A stretch of DNA of 6,819 bases. Origin: Candidatus Aegiribacteria sp. (GTDB lineage: Bacteria > Fermentibacterota > Fermentibacteria > Fermentibacterales > JCC-6). Shown here piece after piece: positions 1 to 5,679 of the stretch. Under the pieces are notes generated by a model. The model was not told where the DNA came from. It saw only the letters and a program-made list of their open reading frames with translations, and did not search any database. The stretch covers positions 1 to 6,819 of the forward strand of contig DAOWJX010000231.1 of NCBI GenBank assembly GCA_030640155.1, given 5' to 3'. Numbering within the stretch: position 1 is the stretch's first letter; every line of letters starts with the position of its first letter. Made by a program: the position numbers and the translations under genes.

Positions 1-2142
1 AAACTGGGAGTTGAGTCAGTCAGGATAAGAAGTGTTCTGGCCTGCGAAGCGCACAGGGGTTTATGTGCGAAATGCTACGGCTGGGACCTTTCCAGGAACA
101 GAATGGTTACAATCGGCGAGGCCGTCGGAGTGATTGCCGCGCAGAGCATTGGAGAACCTGGAACACAGCTTACTCTTCGTACATTCCATACAGGTGGTGT
201 TGCAGGAAGAGAAACAAGAGCGTCTGAAGTAATCGCAAGACACTCCGGTGTAATCAGCTATAGAAATCCATGTATTGTGATGAGTACCGACGAAAGCGGC
301 AAAAAGACAATGGTCAGTACCCGCAACACTCAGCTGGATATTCTTGACAGTGCTGGAGAAGTGCAGTCCACCTACGATATTGTTGTCGGTTCACTGATGA
401 GAGTTGAAGACGGTCAGAAGATTGAAAAGGATGATGTCATCTGTAGAAGTGATCCGTTCATAATTCCCATTGTCGCCGAACAGGCTGGTAGTGTTCACTA
501 CGTTGATATAGAGGAAGACACTACTCTCAAGGAAGAAATCGACAGTGAGCAGAGAAAACAGATGGTCATCGTGGAGGATAGAAGCAAAACCCTTCATCCC
601 CACATTTTCATACTTCCTGAGCAGATGGTTGTTCTCAGTGGTCGTCCAAGACGGCGGGATGAAGAACTCTTCACACTTGGAGAACTTGTCAAGGAGATGA
701 AAGAGGGCTCCGGACGTATTATCTACACTTATCATGAAGTGAGTTCGTACCGTACTGAAACCCTTTTAGAGGGATTCATCGACCGAATGAAAGATCAGAA
801 AGTTCCAACTATTTCAGTTGATTGCAGGAAGGCCGGCATAGGGAGGTATGCTGCATTCACTATCGCTGCCGGGGAGATTGAGAATGTCCTGGGAAAGAAA
901 GCCAGGAAGGAAATCAGCGCCCTGAAAAAAGCCGCTGCTGCGCTTGAGACTACGACGAAGCGGAAAAACGATCAACTTGAAGAGAAATTCGCTGAAGCGC
1001 TTGCCGACCTCAGTCAGAAAGAACCGTTCGTCATAATAATTCAATCGCTGGATAGAGGGCATCAGGGTACCAGGCAACTGGTCAAATGCATTCAGGATAT
1101 AATAACTGATAGCAACATGATGGTAATTTCCGACTTCACTACCAGAGGAACCAGGAGTCATGTCTCTCAGCGGGGTAGAACGAAGAACGATAAAGATCCG
1201 GTGGAGCAGTTCATCGGTGAAGATGTAAAAGGTAAATATCCGATTCCCAGTGGAGCACATCTTCGAGTTCATGACGGAAGCCTTATCAGGCTTGGCGTTC
1301 ATATCGCCAGGATTGAGCGAAAGCTCGGGCAGCAGCGTGATATCACAGGAGGACTTCCCAGAGTTGATGAACTCTTCGAAGCCCGGATACCAAAAGAGGC
1401 CGCAAGCATCGCTGAGATCGATGGTGTAGTTTCTCTGAGTCCCATCAAGGCCGGGATCAGAACCGTAACGATCAGGGCGGATCAGGGCCAGGAATCCTCT
1501 GTAAAGATACAGGCTTCCGTACATATCAGAGTTCACGAGGGAGACAGAGTTAAGGCTGGAGATCGTCTTACTGAAGGACCTCTGTCACCTCATGACATAT
1601 TGAGAATCATGGGAACAGAAGCAGCGGAAAGGTATCTCCTGAATGAGATTCAGGAAGTTTACCGCCTGCAGGGTGTAAAGATCAACGACAAGCATGTCAG
1701 TATTGTTGTAAGGCAGATGCTTTCAAAAGCCAGGATTGATGATCCCGGTGACACGACATTCCTTGAGGGAGCACAGATTGACAGGCTGATACTGCAGAAA
1801 GAGAACAGGAAAATGATGACAGAGGGAGCAAAACCGGCGACATCTGCTGTCCTTCTGCTTGGAATCACAAAAGCATCCCTGGCAACAGACAGCTTCCTTT
1901 CTGCAGCTTCCTTCCAGGAGACAAACAGTGTTCTTGCAGATGCTGCTACAGCGGGAAAGATAGACTACCTTCACGGACTGAAGGAGAATGTAATTGTTGG
2001 ACATTTGATTCCTGCTGGCACAGGTATAAAGAAGTATTGTAGTGTCAGACTCACTCTTCCTGACGGTGACTCCCTGCCTGAACCTGCAATGGTTGCCGAT
2101 AATGAAGAGCATGACATTGACGAAACCGATTTTGATATATAG
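1..2142 (+). CDS. rpoC: RNA polymerase beta' subunit, C-terminal part (5' end outside window)
   Basis: This encodes the largest catalytic subunit of RNA polymerase; 713 codons are visible and the start lies upstream. Visible residues 15, 22 and 25 are Cys of the second zinc site (CEAHRGLCAKC). The trigger loop follows at about residues 39-66 (GEAVGVIAAQSIGEPGTQ, then LTLRTFHTGG), with the catalytic-loop His at residue 63. An SI3-type sandwich-barrel insertion begins near residue 70. The trigger loop resumes at about 446-465 (DITGGLPRVDELFEAR), followed by the jaw/clamp part with DVYRLQGVKINDKH-like and LLGITKASLAT motifs and the usual end IPAGTG plus an acidic tail. From the same zinc site E. 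coli needs roughly 530 residues to its end. The excess of about 180-200 residues is an extra domain at visible residues 205-410, listed separately. The 62-nt gap to rpsL shows no terminator, so the two are probably cotranscribed. Identity is certain; the insertion's nature is not. Confidence 0.98.
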   Translation, partial: KLGVESVRIRSVLACEAHRGLCAKCYGWDLSRNRMVTIGEAVGVIAAQSIGEPGTQLTLRTFHTGGVAGRETRASEVIARHSGVISYRNPCIVMSTDESGKKTMVSTRNTQLDILDSAGEVQSTYDIVVGSLMRVEDGQKIEKDDVICRSDPFIIPIVAEQAGSVHYVDIEEDTTLKEEIDSEQRKQMVIVEDRSKTLHPHIFILPEQMVVLSGRPRRRDEELFTLGELVKEMKEGSGRIIYTYHEVSSYRTETLLEGFIDRMKDQKVPTISVDCRKAGIGRYAAFTIAAGEIENVLGKKARKEISALKKAAAALETTTKRKNDQLEEKFAEALADLSQKEPFVIIIQSLDRGHQGTRQLVKCIQDIITDSNMMVISDFTTRGTRSHVSQRGRTKNDKDPVEQFIGEDVKGKYPIPSGAHLRVHDGSLIRLGVHIARIERKLGQQRDITGGLPRVDELFEARIPKEAASIAEIDGVVSLSPIKAGIRTVTIRADQGQESSVKIQASVHIRVHEGDRVKAGDRLTEGPLSPHDILRIMGTEAAERYLLNEIQEVYRLQGVKINDKHVSIVVRQMLSKARIDDPGDTTFLEGAQIDRLILQKENRKMMTEGAKPATSAVLLLGITKASLATDSFLSAASFQETNSVLADAATAGKIDYLHGLKENVIVGHLIPAGTGIKKYCSVRLTLPDGDSLPEPAMVADNEEHDIDETDFDI
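613..1230 (+). other. Extra domain inside RpoC SI3 region, resembling a decayed AAA_16/STAND P-loop ATPase
   Basis: Approximate boundaries. The SI3-like sequence stops at HPHIFIL and resumes at KYPIPSGAHLRVHDG. In ordinary RpoC of the Bacteroidetes type (from memory) these two pieces are separated by only about ten residues; here about 205 lie between them, in frame and without stops. The insert reads like a STAND/AAA_16 domain in order: SGRPRRRDEELFTLGEL where such proteins have GRE-x-EL-x-x-L; GSGRIIYTYHEVSSYRTETLL where they have strand 1, the Walker A loop and the following helix; a long charged helical stretch; EKFAEALADLSQKEPF then VIIIQSLDRGHQGTRQLV where they have strand 3, Walker B and 'WAD-x-x-S-x-x-LL'; and NMMVISDFTTRG at the sensor strand. 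The Gx4GK[ST] glycines and lysine are absent and the Walker B acids are replaced by Gln-Ser, so nucleotide hydrolysis is unlikely. The insertion is clear from the sequence; the ATPase relationship is inference at about even odds or a little better. It could instead be a lineage-specific fold. Confidence 0.6.
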
Positions 2143-2192
2143 ACTTAAGACCCTCCGTACCTGGATAGGTGCAAGGAGAGAAGAGCTTTCTG

Positions 2193-2199
2193 AAAGGAG
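2193..2199 (+). promoter_or_regulatory. Ribosome binding site of rpsL
   Basis: AAAGGAG sits 5 nt before the GTG at 2205. This decides the start: an in-frame GTG at 2169 would add 12 residues not found in S12, while the 2205 start gives the family's typical PTINQLVRKGR N-terminus. Confidence 0.85.
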
Positions 2200-2204
2200 C
2201 TGCA

Positions 2205-2576
2205 GTGCCCACAATTAACCAGCTTGTGCGAAAAGGGCGCAAGAAAAAGGTGTCCAAAACTAAGGCACCTGCATTAACCGGATGCCCACAGAAACGGGGT
2301 ATTTGTACCAGGGTATACACCTCAACACCAAAAAAGCCGAATTCTGCTCTGCGGAAGGTTGCCAGGGTACGTCTGCGGAACGGTTTTGAAGTAACTGCCT
2401 ACATACCCGGTATTGATCATAATCTTAATGAACACTCTGTTGTGCTTATCAGAGGCGGCAGAGTCAAGGATCTTCCCGGAGTAAGATATCATATCATCCG
2501 GGGAGTTGAAGATACTTCAGGTGTTGAAGGAAGAATGCAGGGTCGCTCCAAGTACGGCACGAGGAAAACAAGGTAA
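2205..2576 (+). CDS. rpsL: 30S ribosomal protein S12
   Basis: S12 lies at the decoding centre of the small subunit and helps control tRNA selection accuracy. The 123-residue product (E. coli: 124) begins with GTG read as Met, followed by PTINQLVRKGR. Family landmarks are TGCPQKRGICTRVYTSTPKKPNSALRK at about 25-51 and IRGGRVKDLPGVRYH at 82-96. Lys43, Lys88 and Pro91, the sites of streptomycin-resistance or dependence changes in other bacteria, have the wild-type residues. Asp89, the residue RimO methylthiolates in E. coli, is present. The protein ends in a basic tail (SKYGTRKTR). It lies 62 nt after rpoC and 41 nt before rpsG, the standard str-operon position. Start choice rests on the ribosome binding site and homology. 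Confidence 0.98.
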   Translation: MPTINQLVRKGRKKKVSKTKAPALTGCPQKRGICTRVYTSTPKKPNSALRKVARVRLRNGFEVTAYIPGIDHNLNEHSVVLIRGGRVKDLPGVRYHIIRGVEDTSGVEGRMQGRSKYGTRKTR

Positions 2577-2583
2577 AACGCGT

Positions 2584-2604
2584 TCTGCACTATTGATGTG
2601 CAGA
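2584..2604 (+). promoter_or_regulatory. Small hairpin between rpsL and rpsG, abutting the rpsG ribosome binding site
   Basis: TCTGCAC (2584-2590) and GTGCAGA (2598-2604) are perfect 7-bp complements around the loop TATTGAT. The stem ends 2 nt before the AGGAGG (2607-2612) of rpsG. No T-run follows, so it is not an intrinsic terminator. In E. coli S7 represses its own operon by binding the rpsL-rpsG gap; a similar role here is a guess. Confidence 0.45.
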
Positions 2605-2617
2605 CGAGGAGGACTAA

Positions 2618-3091
2618 ATGGCTAGACGTTCACGGCCAAAAAAGCGGGAAGCCGTTCCTGACAGGAAATACGGCAATCTGCTTATGGCCAAGTTTATCAA
2701 TAAGCTTATGCAAAAGGGAAAGAAATCAGTAGCGGAAAGAATCTTCTATGATGCCATGGACATTATTACGGAGAAGACAGGACAGGATGCCGTTACTGTA
2801 TTCAACAGAGCCATGGGGAATGTACGTCCCCAGCTCAAGGTAAAATCCCGACGGGTTGGCGGATCAACTTACCAGATTCCAATTGAAGTTAAACCTCAGG
2901 AAAAAGACTCTCTTGCTATGCGCTGGATTATCCAGTACGCTGATGCCAGAAGCGGTAAAGGTTTGTCAGAGAAACTTGCAGTGGAGATTATGAATGCTGC
3001 TAAAGGCGAGAATGCCGGCAGCGTAAAGAAAAAAGAAGATACACATAGAATGGCGGAGGCCAACAAGGCGTTTGCTCACTATCGCTGGTAG
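2618..3091 (+). CDS. rpsG: 30S ribosomal protein S7
   Basis: S7 is a primary 16S rRNA-binding protein that nucleates assembly of the 30S head and lines the mRNA exit/E-site. The 157-residue product has the normal family length (E. coli K-12 form is slightly longer, most others 156). It opens with the usual MARR-basic stretch (SRPKKREAVPDRKYGN), carries the conserved NVRPQLKVKSRRVGGSTYQIP signature at about 68-88, then the AMRWI and KLAVEIMNAA helices, and ends with AHYRW as most bacterial S7 proteins do. The ATG is preceded by a strong AGGAGG (2607-2612) with 5-nt spacing. It sits between rpsL and fusA as in the classical str operon. In E. coli S7 is the feedback repressor of this operon; the hairpins on either side of this gene make that worth testing here. 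Nothing looks truncated or abnormal. Confidence 0.98.
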   Translation: MARRSRPKKREAVPDRKYGNLLMAKFINKLMQKGKKSVAERIFYDAMDIITEKTGQDAVTVFNRAMGNVRPQLKVKSRRVGGSTYQIPIEVKPQEKDSLAMRWIIQYADARSGKGLSEKLAVEIMNAAKGENAGSVKKKEDTHRMAEANKAFAHYRW

Positions 3092-3107
3092 ATACACACT
3101 TTCGAAT

Positions 3108-3150
3108 TCCTCCAGCGACAGATTGCTTCCGACTTGATTAAACTGGAGGA
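3108..3150 (+). promoter_or_regulatory. Inverted repeat that can sequester the fusA Shine-Dalgarno
   Basis: TCCTCCAG (3108-3115) is perfectly complementary to CTGGAGGA (3143-3150), leaving a 27-nt loop. The right arm contains the only good ribosome binding site of fusA (GGAGG, 3145-3149), so the folded form would hide it. The left arm also copies the 3' end of 16S rRNA (CCTCC). The pairing is visible; a regulatory role is inferred. Confidence 0.5.
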
Positions 3151-3153
3151 TGA

Positions 3154-3165
3154 ATGCTCTCATGA
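3154..3165 (+). other. Possible three-codon ORF (Met-Leu-Ser-stop) overlapping the fusA start
   Basis: ATG CTC TCA TGA begins 4 nt after GGAGG (3145-3149) and its TGA shares two bases with the fusA ATG in the overlap ATGA. This ATG is nearer the usual Shine-Dalgarno spacing than the fusA ATG, which is 12 nt away. It may be chance. Confidence 0.25.
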
Positions 3166-5243
3166 GCAAATCCCTGTCTGACAGAATCCGGAATATCGGT
3201 ATCATGGCGCACATTGATGCCGGCAAGACAACTGCCACCGAACGGATATTGTACTATTCAGGAATAGTACACCGTCTCGGTGATGTTGATCATGGAACCG
3301 CAGTAATGGACTGGATGCCCCAGGAAAAAGAGAGAGGCATCACTATTCAGTCCGCAGCAACCACCTTCGTTTGGAAATCTCATCAGATTAATCTGATTGA
3401 CACTCCCGGTCATGTGGATTTTACGGCCGAGGTTGAGAGAAGCCTGAGGGTTCTGGACGGAGCAGTTGCGATATTCTGTGCTGTCGGTGGTGTAGAACCT
3501 CAATCAGAAACCGTCTGGCATCAGGCTGATAAGTATAATGTTCCCAGGATTGCTTTCGTTAATAAAATGGATAGACAGGGAGCGGATTTTTCAAGAGTAC
3601 TTGAGATGATTCGTGACATGCTCGGCGCAAAGCCGGTACCGGTAATTCTGCCTATAGGCAGCGGTACCGGTTTTTCCGGAATAATCGACATCATCGAAGG
3701 TCATGCGGTTTATTTTGATGAAACATCACAGGGTGCCAGGTTCAGCATTGAAAAAATTCCGGTTGAGTACAGAGCTCAATTCAGCCATTTGCGAGATACT
3801 CTCTGGGAAACAGCAGCAATGCTTGATGAGACTGCCATGGAGAAATACTTCAATGGTGATCTGAGTTCTGAGGAAGTCCGAAAACTTATCCGAATAGGTA
3901 CGATTTCAGGACAACTCGTTCCGGTCCTTTGTGGTGCCGCACTGAAGAATATCGGTATTCAGCAACTCATGGATGCAATAGTTGACTGGCTTCCATCTCC
4001 ATCCGAATTACCTTCGGTGACAGGACTTTTAAGAGATGGATCCAATACGGAGATTGAACGTCGAATCGATGCACAATTCACAGCACTGGTCTTCAAGGTT
4101 CAGAATGATCCTCATCTTGGAAAACTGGCATTTATGAGAGTCTATTCAGGAATGATTAAAGATGGTGCCCATGTATTGAATAACAGAACTGGAAAAAAGG
4201 AGAGACTTACCAGACTAGTTAGAATGCATGCAAATAAAAGAAATCATCTGGATAGAGTCCAGGCTGGTGACATAGCGGCTGCGGGATTAAAAGATGTCGT
4301 TACAGGAGACACACTTACGCTTCAAACCAATCCTGTTGTTCTTGAATCCATCGTTTTTCCCGAACCGGTAATGCAGATGGCAATTGAGCCCATGAGTACC
4401 TCAGACGAGAAGAAGCTCAATGACGCCCTCTCCTCACTTGCCAATGAGGATCCAAGCTTCAGAGTAGGTATTGATGAAGAATCCGGGCAGACACTGATCA
4501 AGGGAATGGGTGAGCTTCATCTGGAAGTGATCGCTGACAGAATCCACCGTGAATACGGAGTTTCAGTGAGAACAGGGAAACCTCAGGTTTCATACAGAGA
4601 GAGCATTTCACGAATAGCAACCGGTTCCGGTGAATTCAGGAGATCTATTCAGGGCAGGGGACATTTCGGTCATGCTTTGCTAAGGGTATCACCTGCAGAA
4701 TCCGGTATAGAATTCATTAATACACTGAATAATAATGAACTTCCGGAGCATTTCGCGAATTCTGTTGAAAGAGGTGTTCTGGGATCGATCGGTGCTGGAC
4801 CACTTGCGGGATTCTCCCTGGATGGGATTAAAGTTGAGCTGCTGGAAGCTGAACTTCATGCAACGGACTCCACTGAAACAGGATACTCCTATGCCGGGGC
4901 AATGGCCCTTCGGGAGTGTCTGAAAAAGGGTAAACCTGTTCTAAGGGAACCGGTTATGAAACTTGATATCATTTGTCCGTCCAACTATATCGGAGAAGTG
5001 ATCGGTGACGTCAATTCCAGGCGCGGCAGTATTATCAGCATGGAGCCCAGAGGAGAAGTACAGTCAATTAAGGCAAGGGTTCCCCTTGCGGAACTTTTTG
5101 GTTATAGTAGCGCCCTACGTTCACTAACGCAGGGCCGTGCTGGTTTTTCAATGCAATTCTATGATTATGCGCTGATTGCAGAGAACATCACACGAGAACT
5201 ACTTGAGCAGATGGGCATTTCCAGCCTGCATATGGGCTGGTGA
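3162..5243 (+). CDS. fusA: Translation elongation factor G, divergent domain IV
   Basis: EF-G is the ribosome-dependent GTPase that drives translocation and, with RRF, ribosome recycling. From the ATG at 3162 the product has 693 residues (E. coli 704, Thermus 691). GTPase motifs are intact: AHIDAGKTT at 16-24, the switch I Thr in RGITI at 61, DTPGH at 80-84, NKMD at 134-137 and CGAALKN at 257-263. Domains II and III follow (GKLAFMRVYSG; EDPSFRV; GMGELHLEV). Domain IV is atypical: FRRSIQGRGHFGH replaces the usual F-x-K-QSGGRGQYGH, and LLEAELHATDSTET replaces LYDGSYHEVDSSE, though the tip His (566) is kept. Domain V (RRGSI; PLAELFGYSSALRSLTQGRA) is normal. I cannot tell canonical EF-G from an spdEFG- or mitochondrial-type relative, but the str-operon position favours the main translocase. 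An in-frame ATG at 3150 directly abuts GGAGG and is unlikely. It ends in tandem in-frame stops, TGA TAA. Confidence 0.96.
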   Translation: MSKSLSDRIRNIGIMAHIDAGKTTATERILYYSGIVHRLGDVDHGTAVMDWMPQEKERGITIQSAATTFVWKSHQINLIDTPGHVDFTAEVERSLRVLDGAVAIFCAVGGVEPQSETVWHQADKYNVPRIAFVNKMDRQGADFSRVLEMIRDMLGAKPVPVILPIGSGTGFSGIIDIIEGHAVYFDETSQGARFSIEKIPVEYRAQFSHLRDTLWETAAMLDETAMEKYFNGDLSSEEVRKLIRIGTISGQLVPVLCGAALKNIGIQQLMDAIVDWLPSPSELPSVTGLLRDGSNTEIERRIDAQFTALVFKVQNDPHLGKLAFMRVYSGMIKDGAHVLNNRTGKKERLTRLVRMHANKRNHLDRVQAGDIAAAGLKDVVTGDTLTLQTNPVVLESIVFPEPVMQMAIEPMSTSDEKKLNDALSSLANEDPSFRVGIDEESGQTLIKGMGELHLEVIADRIHREYGVSVRTGKPQVSYRESISRIATGSGEFRRSIQGRGHFGHALLRVSPAESGIEFINTLNNNELPEHFANSVERGVLGSIGAGPLAGFSLDGIKVELLEAELHATDSTETGYSYAGAMALRECLKKGKPVLREPVMKLDIICPSNYIGEVIGDVNSRRGSIISMEPRGEVQSIKARVPLAELFGYSSALRSLTQGRAGFSMQFYDYALIAENITRELLEQMGISSLHMGW
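3629..3675 (+). repeat. Long palindromic hairpin with T-run inside fusA
   Basis: AAAGCCGGTACCG (3629-3641) pairs over 13 positions (one G-U) with CGGTACCGGTTTT (3662-3674). Inside, after a 6-nt bulge, CTGCC (3648-3652) pairs with GGCAG (3657-3661) around TATA. The right arm runs into TTTTT (3671-3675). The ten bases CGGTACCGGT also occur as a direct repeat at 3634-3643 and 3662-3671. The shape is that of an intrinsic terminator, but it lies within codons for a conserved EF-G stretch (KPVPVILPIG), so translating ribosomes would normally melt it. Confidence 0.5.
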
Positions 5244-5253
5244 TAATGGTGAC

Positions 5254-5258
5254 AGGAG
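5254..5258 (+). promoter_or_regulatory. Ribosome binding site of rpsJ
   Basis: AGGAG lies 6 nt before the TTG at 5265. This supports TTG as the start; the nearby ATG at 5260 is in another frame, too close to AGGAG, and stops after two codons (ATG TAT TGA). Confidence 0.75.
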
Positions 5259-5264
5259 AATGTA

Positions 5265-5576
5265 TTGAAGGCTAACCGGTTGAGGATCAAGCTCAGAGCG
5301 TACGATCACAGGCTTCTTGACCGCTCAGCGGCAGCTATAGTTCGGGGAGTTGTGAAAACAGGAGCCACTGTTTCAGGGCCTATTCCTCTCCCTACTAAGA
5401 GGACGGTCATTACGGTTCTGAGAAGCCCTCATGTGAACAAGAAATCGCGTGAGCAATTCGAGATGAGGATCCACTCAAGGCTGATAGAAATAAAGGATCC
5501 CAATGAAGAAACCGCAGCTGCGCTTCGCTCACAGGATGTACCCGCAGGTGTGGATGTAGAAATGAACGAAGTATAA
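5265..5576 (+). CDS. rpsJ: 30S ribosomal protein S10
   Basis: S10 is a head protein of the small subunit and, as NusE, a transcription antitermination partner of NusB and NusG in other bacteria. The product is 103 residues, the same as in E. coli. It has the early KLRAYDHRLLD segment, GPIPLPTKR at about 38-46, and the loop signature SPHVNKKSREQFEMRIHSRLIEI at about 54-76 that reaches into the 16S core; Val57 and His56 at its tip are the normal residues. It ends in AGVDVEMNEV. Translation starts at TTG, which is rarer than ATG or GTG. No in-frame ATG is close by, and the family's N-terminus matches this start. It follows fusA by 21 nt with no tuf gene between, and is separated from rplC by an unusually long, structured gap. 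Confidence 0.97.
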   Translation: MKANRLRIKLRAYDHRLLDRSAAAIVRGVVKTGATVSGPIPLPTKRTVITVLRSPHVNKKSREQFEMRIHSRLIEIKDPNEETAAALRSQDVPAGVDVEMNEV

Positions 5577-5596
5577 AAACCAGTTCGTATTCTAAC

Positions 5597-5616
5597 TGAT
5601 CCGGTTTTCCGGATTA
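5597..5616 (+). other. Stem-loop 1 of the rpsJ-rplC gap
   Basis: TGATCCGG and CCGGATTA form 8 bp (one G-U) around a TTTT loop. The core ATCCGG/CCGGAT is a perfect inverted repeat. The downstream bases (AGAGATC) are not T-rich. Confidence 0.5.
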
Positions 5617-5625
5617 AGAGATCTG

Positions 5626-5662
5626 CCGCAGCACCGGACAATGGCGGTTGTCTGGTGAGCGG
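5626..5662 (+). other. Stem-loop 2 of the rpsJ-rplC gap
   Basis: CACCGGACAA (5632-5641) pairs with TTGTCTGGTG (5648-5657) over 10 bp, with one G-U, around the loop TGGCGG. A lower stem CCGC (5626-5629)/GCGG (5659-5662) extends it across a small 2x1 internal loop. This is the strongest fold in the gap. Confidence 0.6.
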
Positions 5663-5679
5663 ATTTGACAGAAACGCTT

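Noticed and set aside
613..1230. Intein or mobile-element insertion in rpoC
   Set aside because: No Cys/Ser/Thr splice junction with a terminal His-Asn, no homing endonuclease motif and no terminal repeats. The insert sits in a variable surface insertion rather than at a conserved active-site motif, and its codon use looks like the rest of the gene.
814..1536. Long open frame on the minus strand (240 codons)
   Set aside because: It lies antisense to conserved rpoC codons, including the well-known trigger-loop and jaw motifs, and its translation shows no recognisable domain.
2184..2201. AGCT...AGCT hairpin covering the rpsL ribosome binding site
   Set aside because: Only 4 Watson-Crick pairs plus two G-U around a 6-nt loop, with a competing 4-bp fold; too weak to claim.
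2169..2204. Longer rpsL starting at GTG 2169
   Set aside because: It would add 12 residues absent from S12 proteins, while AAAGGAG is correctly placed for GTG 2205.
1723..2214. Minus-strand open frame across the rpoC end
   Set aside because: It is a shadow of rpoC codons with a Cys/Ser-rich, low-sense translation and no ribosome binding site that stands out.
4735..4923. Second plus-strand frame inside fusA (62 codons)
   Set aside because: It overlaps conserved EF-G domain IV in another frame and resembles no known product.
5572..5577. TATAAA at the rpsJ stop as a -10 element
   Set aside because: No acceptable -35 lies about 17 nt upstream, and the A-run is explained by the stop codon context.
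5597..5616. Intrinsic terminator after rpsJ
   Set aside because: The stem is followed by AGAGATCTG, not a T-run; the T residues are in the loop.
5665..5670. Promoter with TTGACA in the rpsJ-rplC gap
   Set aside because: No TATAAT-like hexamer occurs 16-18 nt downstream (the region is CCGCCTTT); a lone -35 match is expected by chance.
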